43,747 nucleotides of DNA from Pelagophyceae sp. CCMP2097 (taxonomy: Eukaryota; Sar; Pelagophyceae). The translations under genes and the position numbers were made by a program. The notes beneath the pieces were generated by a model. That model did no database searches. It was given only the letters and a program-made list of their open reading frames with translations, and was not told the DNA's origin. Below, one piece after another: positions 30,323-41,226 of this stretch. Location: contig MU657270.1 of assembly GCA_026770575.1 (NCBI GenBank), forward strand, positions 1 to 43,747, written 5' to 3'. How positions within the stretch are numbered: position 1 is the stretch's first letter; every line of letters begins with the position of its first letter.

Positions 30323-31406
30323 TTACGCAGGTCTTGCCCGCGCGTCGGCGTCGGTGTCGGCGTTGGCGGCGGCGTTGGCGGCGGGCCCGAGGCGCGTCGG
30401 CAGGCCGAGCGAGACGCCGCCGGGCCGCGCGTCGCACCACTCCGGGAAGGCGCAGCCGCACTTCTTCTGCACGGGCGGCACCCTTCGGAACGTGAGCGAG
30501 ACTCTGCGCGTCCGCCGGTAAAAGACGCAGTCGACCAAGTCGCCTTTGCGGCTCGCAATGCCGTGCGTGTACGCGTAGCGCGCTTCGCCCACGAGCTCCA
30601 GCAGCGACCTGCGTATGACCGTCTCGGAGGCGCCGCGGCCGCGCCGACCGCGGGCCTGGCGAGGACGACGCGCCTCTGCGGCAGCCAGATTTCTTGCGTC
30701 GGCGGCCGACCGACTGCGCCGGCGCGCGACGACGGCCGCAACTTCATGCCGATGCCGTCGCCCAGCGAGAGGACGGCGATGCCGTCCCTGTACCTGCGCG
30801 CCATTCGAGGATGAAGACTCGCTCGAGAGGTTCTTTCCGAGTGCGACGGGCGAGCCACTCGTAGGGCCCACCCCCCGTTTGTCTTCATCGGTCGTGTCGG
30901 GCGCTGCGGCGGACGCGCCATGCGCGTCGACGTGGGGCGCGATGCCCTGGCCCGCCGTGTACTCGTTGACGGTGCAGGCGTCGAGGGCGCCGGGCGCGTC
31001 GCCGGCGGCGCCCCACCAAGCCGGCCGCAGCCTGGCGAAGATAGCCCACATGGCCGGCGGGATGGGCTCGGTTGTTGGGATGCACGACTTGGTCGGGTAG
31101 TCGAAGCGGTGGCCGTAGTGCTGCGTGCGCCGAGACAGCACCGCCTCCCAGCCGCGCGCGTCGACCTCGGCCAGCACCGCCGCCTGCACCGCGCCGTCCG
31201 CGCGGCCGCGGGCTCAAAGGGCGCACCTCCTCGTCGGGCGTGACGCAGTCGTGGGTGAGGTGCACGCCCGCTGCGCGCAGCGATGCGCAAACGTCCGTCG
31301 AGCACCGCGGCATGTTCGCCGAGAAGTCGCCATAGGGCGCCCGTGCCCGCGGCGTGTCCGCCGCACAGTCCGCCGCACAGTCGCCCGACGGCGCGGCGCA
31401 TGCCAT
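30323..31406 (-). CDS. AlkB-family 2-oxoglutarate/Fe(II) dioxygenase, ALKBH8-like (4 exons, 290 aa)
   Basis: Oxidative demethylase or hydroxylase acting on nucleic acid. Exons (minus) 31406-31227, 31183-30915, 30793-30656 and 30608-30323 sum to 291 codons. The AlkB core is clear: HYGHRFDY, PIPPAMWAIF, TVNEYTAGQGIAPHVDAHGA with the iron-binding H-x-D, IAVLSLGDGIGMKL, and RRSLLELVGEARYAYTHGI with the distal iron His and the downstream Arg region. TVNEY and the HVD context resemble ALKBH8 (tRNA wobble uridine modification), but no RRM or methyltransferase domain is here. The last intron appears to use a GC donor, which gives the conserved VVLARRSLL junction. A Cys-rich tail follows (KKCGCAFPEWC). 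Confidence 0.87.
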
Positions 31407-31572
31407 GGACCCGAAGGCGATGCCTCGCGGGGGGACCACAAGCGCGCCCTTTTAAGGAGTCACCCGGCCGGCGCCATCATAGATCGCTAATCTTTGGCGA
31501 GGGTCGAGATTTCAAGTTTGTTCCGAAGGTTCAAAACCTTGGCCTTTTACCCTAGTCCACAGTACTTGTCAG

Positions 31573-31852
31573 CAAGCGGCCGCCGCTCAACCTGTCTCAC
31601 GACCGCTCCCGGAGCCGCAAGGGACCCTTACCCTACGTCGCAAGCGACGGCCGGCCGCCGCCGCTGGTTCGCCAGCACCTCACGTACAATGATACGGCGC
31701 ACGCGCGCCGCTACCGCGAGACGGGCATTTGGGCGCCTTTTACCCTGGATCACTGCAAGAAAGGCCCGGCCGGCCTGGCGAGCGGCCGGACCGCGAGCGA
31801 TGCGAGAGATATGGTCGTCAAGGGCAAGCGGAGGAGACGGCGCCGGCTCTAG
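31573..31852 (+). CDS. Orphan 3' exon, basic protein
   Basis: A 93-codon open stretch after a TTGTCAG acceptor, ending at TAG 31850-31852. It reads NLSHDRSRSRKGPLPYV, HLTYNDTAHARRYRETG, IWAPFTLDHCKKG and ends in KGKRRRRRL. Composition fits a real gene, but there is no in-frame ATG and I found no partner exon in the ~170 bp between it and the AlkB gene start. It may be the last exon of a gene whose first exon overlaps the AlkB 5' region. Function unknown. Confidence 0.4.
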
Positions 31853-32019
31853 ACCGCCGCCGTAAAACTCGAATATGGTAGACAGGGCCCCTTGAAGCCA
31901 GACCTCGGGGCACATGTCGAATCTTCGTTCGGCCGCGTGGGCCCCGGCGGCGGGACCTCTGGGGCCTCTCCGCGCGGCGCCTCTGCGCGCGGCGAGCTGC
32001 ACGAGCGCGGCGTGCTGCA

Positions 32020-32978
32020 CTACTTGCGCGGCGGGTAGAGCTGCCCGCAGTCGGCGATGATGACTTCCTATCAGCGCTGGTGCGGCGCGCCGCTCGATTC
32101 GGGCGGACGGTTTTTCGGGCGCGCCTTTTGGGGCGCGCCGTGCAGCGTGCCGGCGCGCTCGACTGTGAAGAGGACGCGCATGCTCTCCTCGTCGGCGAGG
32201 CAGCCGAAGACGACGTGCCTTTCGTCGAACTTGAGGCTCTCGGCAAAGTGGAGCAGGAACTGCGACCCGTTGGTATCCGGGCCCTTGTTGCACCTGCGGG
32301 CCGCCGCGTCGAGGGGGACGCGCAGCCGTGGCGGCGCATCAGCTTTCCACTGTCGACTGGGCCGCGCCCCCGCATCGCACATGGAGAGGACGCCCGGCCC
32401 CGTGTGCCGGAGGATGAAGTTCTCGTCGTCAAAGTAGCCCGCCTTGAAGGAGCTCTCGCTCCAAGTGCCGTCGCCGTACTACGCGCCGCAAAGCGTGCCA
32501 AGGGCCCGGTGGGTCGCGTTGTTTTCACGGTGTCGCACCTTGAGGTCGCCGCCCTGGCAGTGGCTCTTGTACACCTGGCGGGCGCCACTCGCTTGCGCGG
32601 GGATGCGCCCAGTCGCGCGCAAGACTCACGACGCGGTGCATCTTGCTGCCCTTATAATGCAAAACGACGTCGTCTCGTCGACCCTTCTCGCCGGTGCACC
32701 TACGGCCGCCGTCGCGAAGCCGCGCGCGACATAGAACGTCGCGCGTGCTTCGCGGCGCCAGCAAACGCACAGCGCGCGAAAGTTCTCGGCGCACACCGCC
32801 GCGAGGTCCGCCCGCAGCTCGATTGTCATCCTAGGCCGCGTCGCTCGAACGCGGGGGGGGCGCTCGAACGCGCGGGGACGCACCGTCCGATAGGTTCGCC
32901 GCCGATGGATATGTCGAAGAAGACAATCGGGTTCGCTTTCCGCACCCCCAAGGTGCGGCTCACCATGTCGAGCGGCAT
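32020..32978 (-). CDS. Cyclophilin-type peptidyl-prolyl isomerase, divergent (7 exons, 191 aa)
   Basis: Prolyl cis-trans isomerase fold. Exons (minus) 32978-32884, 32830-32771, 32699-32630, 32574-32539, 32478-32381, 32293-32125 and 32067-32020 sum to 192 codons. Landmarks in order: PIVFFDISIGGEPIGR, ENFRALCTGEKG, YKGSKMHRVV, CQGGD, ENFILRHTGPGVLSM, GPDTNGSQF, RHVVFG and ADCGQL. Relative to human CypA the active site keeps Arg55, Gln63 and His126, but Phe60 is Ser, Phe113 is Leu and Trp121 is Lys. Low isomerase activity and cyclosporin insensitivity are therefore likely (inference). The last intron needs a GC donor (AAG|GC); otherwise the frame stops before ADCGQL. It is transcribed away from the kelch-like gene; only 221 bp separate the starts. 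Confidence 0.88.
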
Positions 32979-33199
32979 CCCACTGGCGCCGCCCGGGCGC
33001 CGGGTGCACCGGACGCCCCCAAGGCCCGCTGCAGCCAGAACTTGCCAGTGGTGGCACTGGCAACGCCGGAAGTATCGCTGAAAACCCTTGCACAAGGTTC
33101 CCACCGGACTTTGTAGTAGCCTGAGCTCGTTGCGAGCGCGCTGGGCCCGCCGCGGGGTCCTCTTCTCGGGCCGCCGCTCGCCGGCTCCGCGGCGCTGTC
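32979..33199. promoter_or_regulatory. Shared divergent promoter region
   Basis: 221 bp between the divergent start codons of the cyclophilin (-) and the kelch-like gene (+). It must hold both leaders and promoters. No clear TATA box is visible. Confidence 0.5.
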
Positions 33200-35894
33200 A
33201 TGCGCGGGCTTTCGGTCCTCGTCTCCGCCGGGGGCCTCGTCTGCGCGTCTGGCCTCGGGCAGCAGCAGTGCCTCGCCTGCGGCACGCCGACGGTCCTAGC
33301 CGACGACAACTGCAAGCGGTTCCAGAAGCTCACCGGCTCCGTCCTCACCGCCACGTCGTGAGCCACGCCGCCCGCTTGAAAAGGGAGCGCCGCCGCCGGA
33401 GGAACCGCGCGCCGACGCGCGCCGCGCAGGTTCGAAGGCCGCCACGGCCACGCGCGCGTCCGCGGCGTCCCGCCTTTGTGCCCGGCGCGCTTCTGATTCG
33501 ACCCTCGCAGGAGCGCTATCTTCCCGCACCCGGAGACGAAGGAGCTCGCGCTCTGGGTCGTCGGCGGCCGCGGCGGGGAACCGCGCCTGCTGGAAAGCCC
33601 GGAAAATGAACCCGAGGAGGGTGCACACAGAGACTAAGAGGCTCGAAGCACACCAGAGGCAAGACCCGGCATCCATCGCGCCATTCCGGGGCGCGCGGCC
33701 CGAATCGCATTTGCTAGGCGAAGAGTACCAAAAGTGGAACTTCGTCAACACGTTCCGCCACGCCGACGTCTGGGTGCGCTTCGTGCTTTGCGCCGGTGCC
33801 TCTGCGATTTTGCGCTAGGTGACGGACGACGGCATCGATTGGGAGCGGCGCGTCGAGTTGTACGGCGACTTTACGGCTCGCACGGACGTGGCGTTCCTCC
33901 TCGAAGACGTGCAAAACCCGGGCGACGTGGCGCCCTGGTGGGAGCGCTTCGGCCACTCCCTCGACGTCATCGAGGCCTACGACGCCGACGCCGATGCGCC
34001 GGTGCCTGAGCCGCGTCGGGGAGGGCCGTCGGACCACCGACGGGATAGGGTGCACACGGGCGGCCTCCGAGGCCGTCGGAACGGCGGTGGTTTTCACGAA
34101 CGGTTTCTACCAGGGCTCTGCGTGCGACTGCCGCGCTAGGTGCTGGTGATGCTGCTCTGCGGCGGGTTCACGCCGCGGCCGGACGACGACGTCTGGGTGT
34201 CGGAGGATGGCATCGACTGGCGCCTCGTCGGCCGCGCGCCGTGGAGTGCGAGGGGCTACCACGCGTCGGCCGTCTTCCGCGGGAGAGTGCACATCATCGG
34301 CGGGTCGCCGCTGAATAACGACGTCTGGGCGGGCAACGTGACGCGCAGAGGCGGCGCGTGGGCCATGGACTGGGACAACGTCGGGGCGGCCACGGGCACG
34401 TACGAGGACGAGACCGCGTGGTCCACCTCCGACGGCGAAACGCGGTGGTCGCCGCGCGCGGGGCACGCGGCGACGGTGCAGTTCTCAATCGACGTCAACG
34501 GGACGTCAAACGAGCTCCTCTACCTCACCGGCGGCTACGCCAGCTGGCCCGCGGGCCACCCGCTGTGGGACGAGCAGCGCGCGCGCAACGACGTCTGGCG
34601 CACCGCCGACGGCGCCAACTGGGAACTCATAGCCTCGGCCGCGCCCTGGGCCAGCCGCGCGTGGCATTCGTTCGTCACATGGACAGACCTCACCAGCCCG
34701 TTCCTCGACATTTCCCTCGGCGCAAACGACGACGCCGAGTACGGCCGAGACGTCCCGCGCATGTGGCTCGCCGGTGAGGACCCTGCAAGGACCCCCTTTG
34801 AGCGCCGCGGAGCGTGTCCAGACGCCTGGGTGCGAAACCTTCTAAGCGCCAAACCAGGCGGCGGCTACGTCGGCAGCAAGGGCAACAACATCGTGCGATT
34901 CGTGGACGGGTGCTACGACCTGTGGTGGACGCGCGACGGCGTTTCCTGGACGGAAGTGACGCTGGCAGACGCTGCTGGCACGGGTCTGTGCACGACGCTG
35001 GAACCGTACAAGGTCGACGACGTCGACGTCTACCTGGGCAAGTACGGCCACTCCATGGTGCCCTTTTGGCGCAAGACGGAAAACAATTACGTCTGCCGCG
35101 ATCCGCCGACGCTGAACGAGGGTAATTTCATCTGCATGGATTCCGTCTACGCGAACCTCTACATCCCCGCGCTCTTCTTCATCGCCGGCGACTGGGGCCA
35201 CTACGACGAGTCGAGCCTCAAGTCGAGCGCCCAGGTCTACGCCAGCAGAGCCACCATCCTCTGCGAGATTGACGGACACTCGTGCCCCGACGCGCAGGCC
35301 GTCCGCGACCAGGGCGGCTCGCCCGCGAGCTCCAGGCGCATGCTCGACGTCGACACGTCCGAGGTGCTCACTATGGCCGGCACCTGCCCCGATCCGTACA
35401 TCGCCGGCCGCACGACGGGCTGCACGACTGGCTGCCTCGTCGACGAAGGCCAGCTCGTGCAAGTTTTCTGGGAGGCCAAAAACGCTACCGAGCCCGTCGA
35501 GGCTGCCAACAAGCCAGACTTCCCGTACACCGTCTACGACTTTACAAAGTGGCGCGAGAACGCCACCGCGGCCTCTGGTATCCACCCGTACGCGCCGTCG
35601 ACGGCAAAGTTCCTCAACGGCTACGTCGCGCGCATGCGAGCCGCAGCGCCCTGGCTCCGGCTCCCCGCGTGGCTCCCCGCGGCGGCGGGCGGCGCTCAAG
35701 CCCCCGTCTGCCTCGAGCCCGGCGCCGCGCGAGGCCCGACGCTGCGGCGTAGGCACGGCTGCCGGTGCGACGCGCCTCGGCAAGGCGAGTACTGCGAAAT
35801 CTACGACACGCCGTCGGCCGCCCGCGCCACCGGCCCGAGAGCGCTCTCCCTCGCCCTCGCCGCGGCCGCCCTGCTCTGGGCCATACCTTCATAG
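33200..35894 (+). CDS. Secreted kelch-like beta-propeller protein, probable GPI anchor (5 exons, 753 aa)
   Basis: Cell-surface or secreted protein. Exons 33200-33357, 33511-33620, 33718-33773, 33819-34001 and 34140-35894 sum to 754 codons. A signal peptide (MRGLSVLVSAGGLVCASG) is followed by a Cys-containing segment. Kelch-like blades then repeat the pattern DVW-x3-DG-x2-W: DVWVTDDGIDW, DDVWVSEDGIDW with APWSARGYHASAVF and IIGG, NDVWRTADGANW with APWASRAWHSF, and DLWWTRDGVSW. Near the C-terminus an EGF-like GCRCD-x6-YC cluster is followed by a final hydrophobic segment (LSLALAAAALLWAIPS), typical of a GPI signal. No catalytic motif is seen. Adhesion or ligand binding is inferred. Confidence 0.85.
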
Positions 35895-36444
35895 TCGACC
35901 TGGGACACGACCTCGCCGAGATGCCGCGACGCGGGGCCCTCTCGACGTGCCGAGATCCAAAGTGCGCCGCCGGGCCTCTCCGGCTGCCCGAGGATCCGGC
36001 GCTCCTGGGCCCGGGTCCAGATCTCGTCATCACGGAAGACTCCTCGAGTCGGGACGTCGTGGGACTCGTGGCATTGAAGAGTCGCCGAAACACGGTGGAG
36101 GTCGGAGCCGAGGCGCGCCCGTGTTGTTTTCGCCGTGAGTCGCCGATGAATGTTGGCTTGTCGTCGCCGCCGTGGGCGGGTGGGGCGCCGCCGACCGCCC
36201 CTCCAAAAATCCGTCGCGCCAAAGTCGTTTTCCCTCGAGAACGCTACCTTTTCGACGCGCCGCCGCGCACCTCGCCTCGAGGGGCCTTTGTTGCGGCCGG
36301 CCCGGCCGCGCGGGCCCCTCTTCGCGCACCGCCGCGCGGCTCGCGACGCGCGCCTAGGCCCGCGCATGCCGGCGTAAGCGAGGCGCGCCGCACGAGCGCG
36401 GCGGAGCGCGCGGCGCTTGCGTGGCCGCGCCGGCGGCCCGGGGC
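35895..36444. other. Intergenic spacer
   Basis: About 550 bp of GC-rich DNA between two plus-strand genes. No gene or repeat that I can support. Confidence 0.5.
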
Positions 36445-37331
36445 ATGATGCGCAACGAGGGCATGACGCGGCGGCGCGAGGCGATGCGGCGGCAGGGTTC
36501 GCACCAGTACCGCGGCTACGGCGACTCGGACAGCTGGTCGCCGTTCCTCCGGCACCGCTGCTCGAGCAGCGACGTCATGCTCCCCGGGCTGCGCGAGGCC
36601 GCCGCCGCGCTCTGCCGCGCCGCGGACCGAGAGACGCTCACCGCCGTCATCGAACTCCTCCGCCAATCGGACCCGCGCGGCCAGGCCGCAAACGGCCCCG
36701 GCCAGGCCGCCAACAGCCGACCCGCGGCGGCCGCGCCCGCGGTGCCCGAGGCCGCGGCGCCCGAGGCCGCGGCGCCGGACGGGGTTCATCCGTACGGCTG
36801 CGGCGCGGTGCCCGCCACGGCGGCCGCGGCGGCGGTGCCACACCTCCATCGGAGCGCAAGCGACGGCGGCGAGCTGATCCGGCGCGGCGCGGCGCACCAC
36901 GCGGCCGCGGCGTCGTCGGCCGCGCCGGCCGCGTCGCCGCCCGAGGCGGCGCGCTCGCCCGCGCAAACGGCGGCGGCGATTGCGGGGCGCGCCGCGGCGC
37001 TGCTCGGCGGCACGCTCGGCACGCTGGGAACGCCGACGCTGGCGGCGCTGGCGCGGTTCTCGACGCCGCCGCGGGCGGCGGCGGCGGCGCGGCCGGCGGC
37101 CGACGGCCCGGAGCAGACGCCGCAGGCACTGTTTGCGCACCGGTTGCTCAAGTCGCGGTCGACGCCCGCGCTGTCGTCGGCCGCCGAGGCGACGCTCCAC
37201 TCCACGCGAATACCCGCGCCGAAACGCGCTCCCGAGAGTGGGGCGCTTCCGAGAGGGGCGCGAGTGGGGCGCTTCCGAGAGGGCCGCCGCCGACGCCAAC
37301 GACGCCGAGGACGCGTAGGTCGTCTGCGTCC
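36445..37331 (+). CDS. Ala-rich low-complexity ORF upstream of PANK
   Basis: An ATG-initiated frame begins MMRNEGMTRRREAMRRQ and has a plausible ordered segment (SWSPFLRHRCSSSDVML, LREAAAALCRAADRETLTAV), then long Ala/Pro-rich stretches and KSRSTPALSSAAEATLHSTR. It is open well past 37230. A splice from about 37157-37179 into the acceptor ending at 37319 would fuse it in frame to the kinase as a ~240-residue N-terminal extension. Otherwise it is a separate small gene. The end is not determined; low-complexity composition makes the call uncertain. Confidence 0.45.
37236..37283. repeat. 22-bp direct duplication
   Basis: GAGTGGGGCGCTTCCGAGAG plus GG occurs at 37236-37257 and again at 37262-37283. 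It is a tandem duplication of period 26 just before the PANK start. Confidence 0.8.
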
Positions 37332-38848
37332 ATGCTGCGCGAGCTTGCCCACGCGCCGGCGACTGTCAAGCTCGGCCTCGACCTCGGCGGCACGCTCACC
37401 AAGCTCGTCATCGCCACGCCCGTCGACCCCACGAGCCCGCGCGACCCGCTCGATTTGTCGAAGGCCGCCGGCGACGGCGGCGACGGCGGCGACGGCGAGG
37501 CGGCGACGACGCTGCGTTCGCACGACAGATTGACGCTCCGCGTCGACGTCGACGGCGTGCCGATGACGCTGCAGTTTGTGTCGAGCTCGACCCACGCTCT
37601 GGAGCGCTCGCTCTCGTTCCTCGTGGACGACAAGGCTGCCGCTGCCGCCGCCGACGCGCCCGCGGGCACCGCGCCCGCGTCGCCGGGCGGTGGAAAGACG
37701 CGGCGGCGCATCGTCGCCGCTGGCGGCGGCGCGCACAAGCTGCGCGCGTCGTTCCGCACGGCGCTCGGCATCGAGCTGACGCCGTTCCGCGAGATGCAGT
37801 CCATCGTGGACGGCTTGCTGCTGCTCAACGAGCTCGGCGTGCACGACGAACTTTACGAGGTCGTCGTCGACGCCGCCGGCGTCGCCTCGGAGGTGCCCGC
37901 CGTGTGGCCCGACGAGCTCCTCCCGCTCCTCCTCGTCAACGTCGGCTCTGGCGTCTCCTGCCTCGTCGTCTCCAGGGAGGGATACTCGCGCGTCGGAGGC
38001 ACCGCCTGCGGCGGCGCCACCTTCCTCGGCCTCGCGCGCGCGCTCACGTCGGTGCGAAACCTCGCGCGCCCGTACCGAAAGGGGGGCGTGCAAGACGTTC
38101 GGTCTTTAGGCGCGCACGTTCGAGTCGGCCCTCGAGCTGGCGGCGCAGGGTTCGTCGCACCGCGTCGACACGCTCGTCGAGGACATTTACGGCTCGGCCG
38201 GCTGCGCCGACCTCAACCTGCCGCCGTCGATGACCGCCGCATCGTTCGGCAAGCTGCACCGGGAAGAAGAAGGCCGGTGAGTTAGGGGCCCCTCGCTTTT
38301 GCCGCCGCGCGCGCCAAAGAGCGCGGTCCTGCAGGCCGGCGCCGTCCGAGGCGGACGTGGCGCGCGCGCTGCTGGAGATGGTCGCGCAGTCGTGCTGCGT
38401 CCTGGCTCGCGCGCACGCGGCGCAGCTCGGCTGCCGCAGGCGCATCTTCTTCGCCGGCGGCTTTGTGGACGAGAACCCGCTGGCGCGGCAGACGATTGCC
38501 AAGTCGCTCCGGTCGCTCGGGGGGAAGGCGCACTTCCTCCGCCACTCTGACTTTCTCGGCGCGCTCGGCGCCACGGCGCACGCTTTGGACCAGGCCGTAC
38601 CAAAACGCCGCATCGACATGCTGCCTGAGGCACCCGCGGCGGCGCGGCCTGACGGCGACGACCACGCCGGCGACCAATTCCGCTACGAGCCCTACCGGTC
38701 GACGTCGCGCGTGCCCCCGACGAGACGGAGGACGGCTCCAGAGGCGGAGACGTCCGTCGAACACGACATCCGCGCCGGCGCCGCCGCGGACCCCATTTTC
38801 CAAAGGCCCGCGCCGGCCGAGGCGCCGGACCGCCGCGCGGCGCCGTAG
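37332..38848 (+). CDS. PANK: Type II pantothenate kinase (3 exons, 466 aa)
   Basis: First committed step of coenzyme A synthesis: ATP-dependent phosphorylation of pantothenate. Exons 37332-38051, 38110-38276 and 38335-38848 sum to 467 codons. The eukaryotic PanK landmarks are present: phosphate-binding GLDLGGTLTKLV, AAGGGAHK, a catalytic Glu context REMQSIVDGL, LLVNVGSGVSCLVV, VGGTACGGATFLGL, DTLVEDIYG, IFFAGGFVDENPLA and FLGALGAT. An Asp/Gly-rich insert and a Pro/Ala insert lengthen the first lobe. The last ~100 residues are disordered-looking and not part of the family core. An N-terminal fusion to the upstream frame is possible; ATG 37332 is chosen because the fold starts 14 residues later. 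Confidence 0.88.
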
Positions 38849-38975
38849 GAGGCTTGTCGCCCGGAAAGGCCCACCCGCGCCGCGGCGCCGGAGACCAAGG
38901 CCGGCGATACGGGAGACGCTCGCGTTAGAATCTAAACGTTGTTGTCGAAGGCCGTCTCGCCCGGGCGCCTTGGTC

Positions 38976-39660
38976 TCACCCCGGCGCGACGTTGTACTTT
39001 GCGAAGAGCCATTGGTGGTTGGTCATGGTCTTGAACTCCAAATTATTGTTCGACGGATCTTTGAAGAACATGGTCTTCTGCTCCCCGGGCGTGCCGGCGA
39101 AGCGCAGCGTCGGCTCGATGACAAAGGTGACGCCGTGCTTGCGCAGCCGCACAACCAGAGCGTCGAACTCGTCGGGCTGCACCGCGAGGCCAAAGTGTGG
39201 CACGGGGACCTGCGGCGACTCGTGGGGGGGGGGCGCCGGCGTTTGACAAACTCACCTCGTCGCCGTCCACCGGGTTGAAGTAGTCGATGCAGCGGTAGTC
39301 GTTGCCCACCCAGTGGCAGACGAGCTGATGGCCGTGGAGGCTAAAGTCTTGCCACTTGGTCGAGGACCGGCCCTCCTCGCAGCCCAGCACGTCGCCGTAA
39401 AACTTCTTCGCCACCTCCAAGTCGTGCACCGGGAACGCCTGCGGGCAGCGTCGAGAGGCACCCGGCGCCGGCGGCGCGGCGGCGAGGCACCTCTCGGGAC
39501 GCCCATCGAGACGGACAAGATACGAGCTCGATCGATGGTCGTCCCCGGACGGACGCTGCACAGCGACGTGGTGGAAGGGCGACCCCGGGGCCGGCAGGGC
39601 GCGCGTCTCGAACGCGCGCCGCGCGGCGGCCGCGCCCGTCCGTCGCGCCGCAGCAAACAT
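38976..39660 (-). CDS. VOC/glyoxalase-family protein (3 exons, 171 aa)
   Basis: Vicinal-oxygen-chelate fold protein (glyoxalase I, extradiol dioxygenase and bleomycin-resistance superfamily). Exons (minus) 39660-39562, 39438-39256 and 39209-38976 are phase 0 and sum to 172 codons. One VOC module is visible: PFHHVAAFPVHDLEVAKKFY with a metal-type His, FYGDVLGCEEG, HGHQLVCHWV, then VPHFGLAVQPDEFDALV and the closing strand TMFFKDPSNNNLEFK with the conserved Glu. Metal ligands H/H/E are therefore plausible. The N-terminus is Ala/Arg-rich (MFAAARRTGAAAARRAF), suggesting organelle import. An in-frame ATG at 39747 would add 29 residues. The substrate cannot be told. Confidence 0.88.
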
Positions 39661-39797
39661 CGACGCTCTGAGCAACAGGGATCTAGGAATTCCTAGTGCA
39701 AGGTAAGCGTTTGGCGCGTGCGGGACCTCGGGCCTTTTGGGTGCCATCGACGATTCGAGCTAGGCTTCGAAGGCGAGGTGGCGGAGGCGGGTGCGGG
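39661..39797. promoter_or_regulatory. Short divergent promoter region
   Basis: Only 137 bp separate the VOC gene start (-) from the RanBP2-finger gene start (+). It contains a CTAGGAATTCCTAG palindrome at 39682-39695, a candidate shared site. Confidence 0.5.
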
Positions 39798-41006
39798 ATG
39801 AGCAAGAAGGACTATGACAAGATGACGGCGCTGGATCGACTCCGCGATGGCGGGTCGGACTGGATCGCGCGGAGCCGCGAGACTGAAGACTTGAGCGTCA
39901 ACACCGTCTGGATTGAGGCGCGTTGCCCTCGCCGCAGCGCCCGCGTTAATTGCGGCCCCTCGAATCGCGCCATTGCAGCCGGCGGCCCCGGTCAAGTACG
40001 AGTCGTACCGCGGCGGCGACTTTGGCGGCCGAGGGTCCGGCGGCAAGGGCTTCTCCGGTGGTGCGGCCACGCCTGTGCGCGCGCCGGACGCGCGAAATGC
40101 GGTGGTGGCAGGTCGCGGCGGCGGCAAGGGCGACGGGGGCAAGGGCGACGGCGGCCGCGGCGGCGGCTACAAGGGCGGCAAAGGCGACGGCGGCAAGGGC
40201 GCGCCCCGGAACCGCGCGCCAAACGACTGGGACTGCCCGTGCGTGCTTCGCGCCGCCGCCGGGCCTCGGCGCGGCGTCCGACGGCCGGCGCAGGTCGTGC
40301 CCGAACGTGAACTTTGCGAGGCGGACAGAGTGCAACCGCTGCGGCACGGCCAGGCCAAAGGGCATGGGCGAAGATGCGCCAAACGCGTGAGCCGCGGCAG
40401 GCGACGCGCGCCGCCGCCGCGGAGCGCGGATTCCCTGCGCCGTAGGCCGCAGGGCGGCCGGGCGCGCGCTGAGGGCGACTGGAACTGCCCGAGCTGCAAC
40501 AACGTCAACTGGCTCAAGCGCGCGAGCTGCAACCAATGCGGTCAGCCTTCAGCCGCCCGCGGCCGCCGCGGCGGCCCCGCGGGGCGCGCGGCCGCGGCGC
40601 CGCACCCGCCGCGCAGGCATCAAAAAGGAGACCACGGCCGTCGGCGTGCGCGACGGGCGCGGCCAAGGCTTCAACGTCAGTCCCCTGCCTCCCGCGGCTC
40701 CCGCGGGACGCGTCTGAGCGTAGGAGCGGCAAGTCGAGCCCAAGGTCGCGCGGGACGACGACGGCGCCGACGGGTGCGAAACTCGCCGCGGGCCCGCCCC
40801 GCCCGGTCGAGGGACCCCCGGTGCACGGCGCGCCCCGCGCTTGACGCCGCTCCCGTAGCTACGACGAGTTCGGCCGGAAGAAGCAAAAGGCCAAATTGAC
40901 CAAGGCGGAGCGCGCGGCGGCGGCGCTCGAGCGGCTGACGCAGTCGCACCCATCTGGCCTCTGCGCGAAGAAGCGCGACCGGTCGCGGTCGCGCTCGCGC
41001 GACTGA
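39798..41006 (+). CDS. RanBP2-type zinc-finger RNA-binding protein (7 exons, 270 aa)
   Basis: Exons 39798-39905, 39979-40238, 40294-40386, 40446-40540, 40617-40675, 40724-40773 and 40859-41006 sum to 271 codons. Two RanBP2-type fingers are restored by splicing: DWDCPSCPNVNFARRTECNR followed by CG, and GDWNCPSCNNVNWLKRASCN followed by QCG, each with the W-x-C-x2-C...N...C-x2-C pattern of fingers that bind single-stranded RNA. A Gly-rich KGDGG repeat region precedes the first. A YDEFGRKKQKAK segment and an RS-rich end (KKRDRSRSRSRD) follow, as in splicing-associated proteins such as ZRANB2. Nuclear RNA processing is inferred. The first donor (39905) has an alternative at 39896. Confidence 0.9.
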
Positions 41007-41112
41007 CGCGCCCGCGGCGACGACGACAAGAGGCTCGCGGCCGAAACTGCGACCAGACGTATACGAGGCGCCCGCCTCTAGATAATGCTAAGGCTCCGAT
41101 GGCGCCGTGGAT

Positions 41113-41226
41113 GCCACCGGAGACGGCCGATATAGGCTGAGTGGACGGCCTGGCGTTCGAGAGAAGTCGACGGCTCCTCGGACGCCACCGGAGACGGTCC
41201 ATCGAGGCTGAGCGGAAGGCATGGCG
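41113..41226. repeat. Imperfect 43-bp duplication
   Basis: GCCACCGGAGACGG, AGGCTGAG and TGGCG recur at the same spacing at 41113-41155 and 41184-41226 (period 71). Immediately downstream of the RanBP2-finger gene. Confidence 0.7.

Noticed and set aside
34842..35783. Long minus-strand open frame (313 codons) antisense to the kelch-like gene
   Set aside because: It is a codon-bias shadow: the plus strand carries the recognisable DVW-x3-DG-x2-W repeats and the minus frame has only Arg/Ala/Gly-rich composition.
36786..38093. Minus-strand open frame of 435 codons opposite pantothenate kinase
   Set aside because: The plus strand contains all PanK motifs; the antisense frame is an Arg/Ala/Val-rich shadow.
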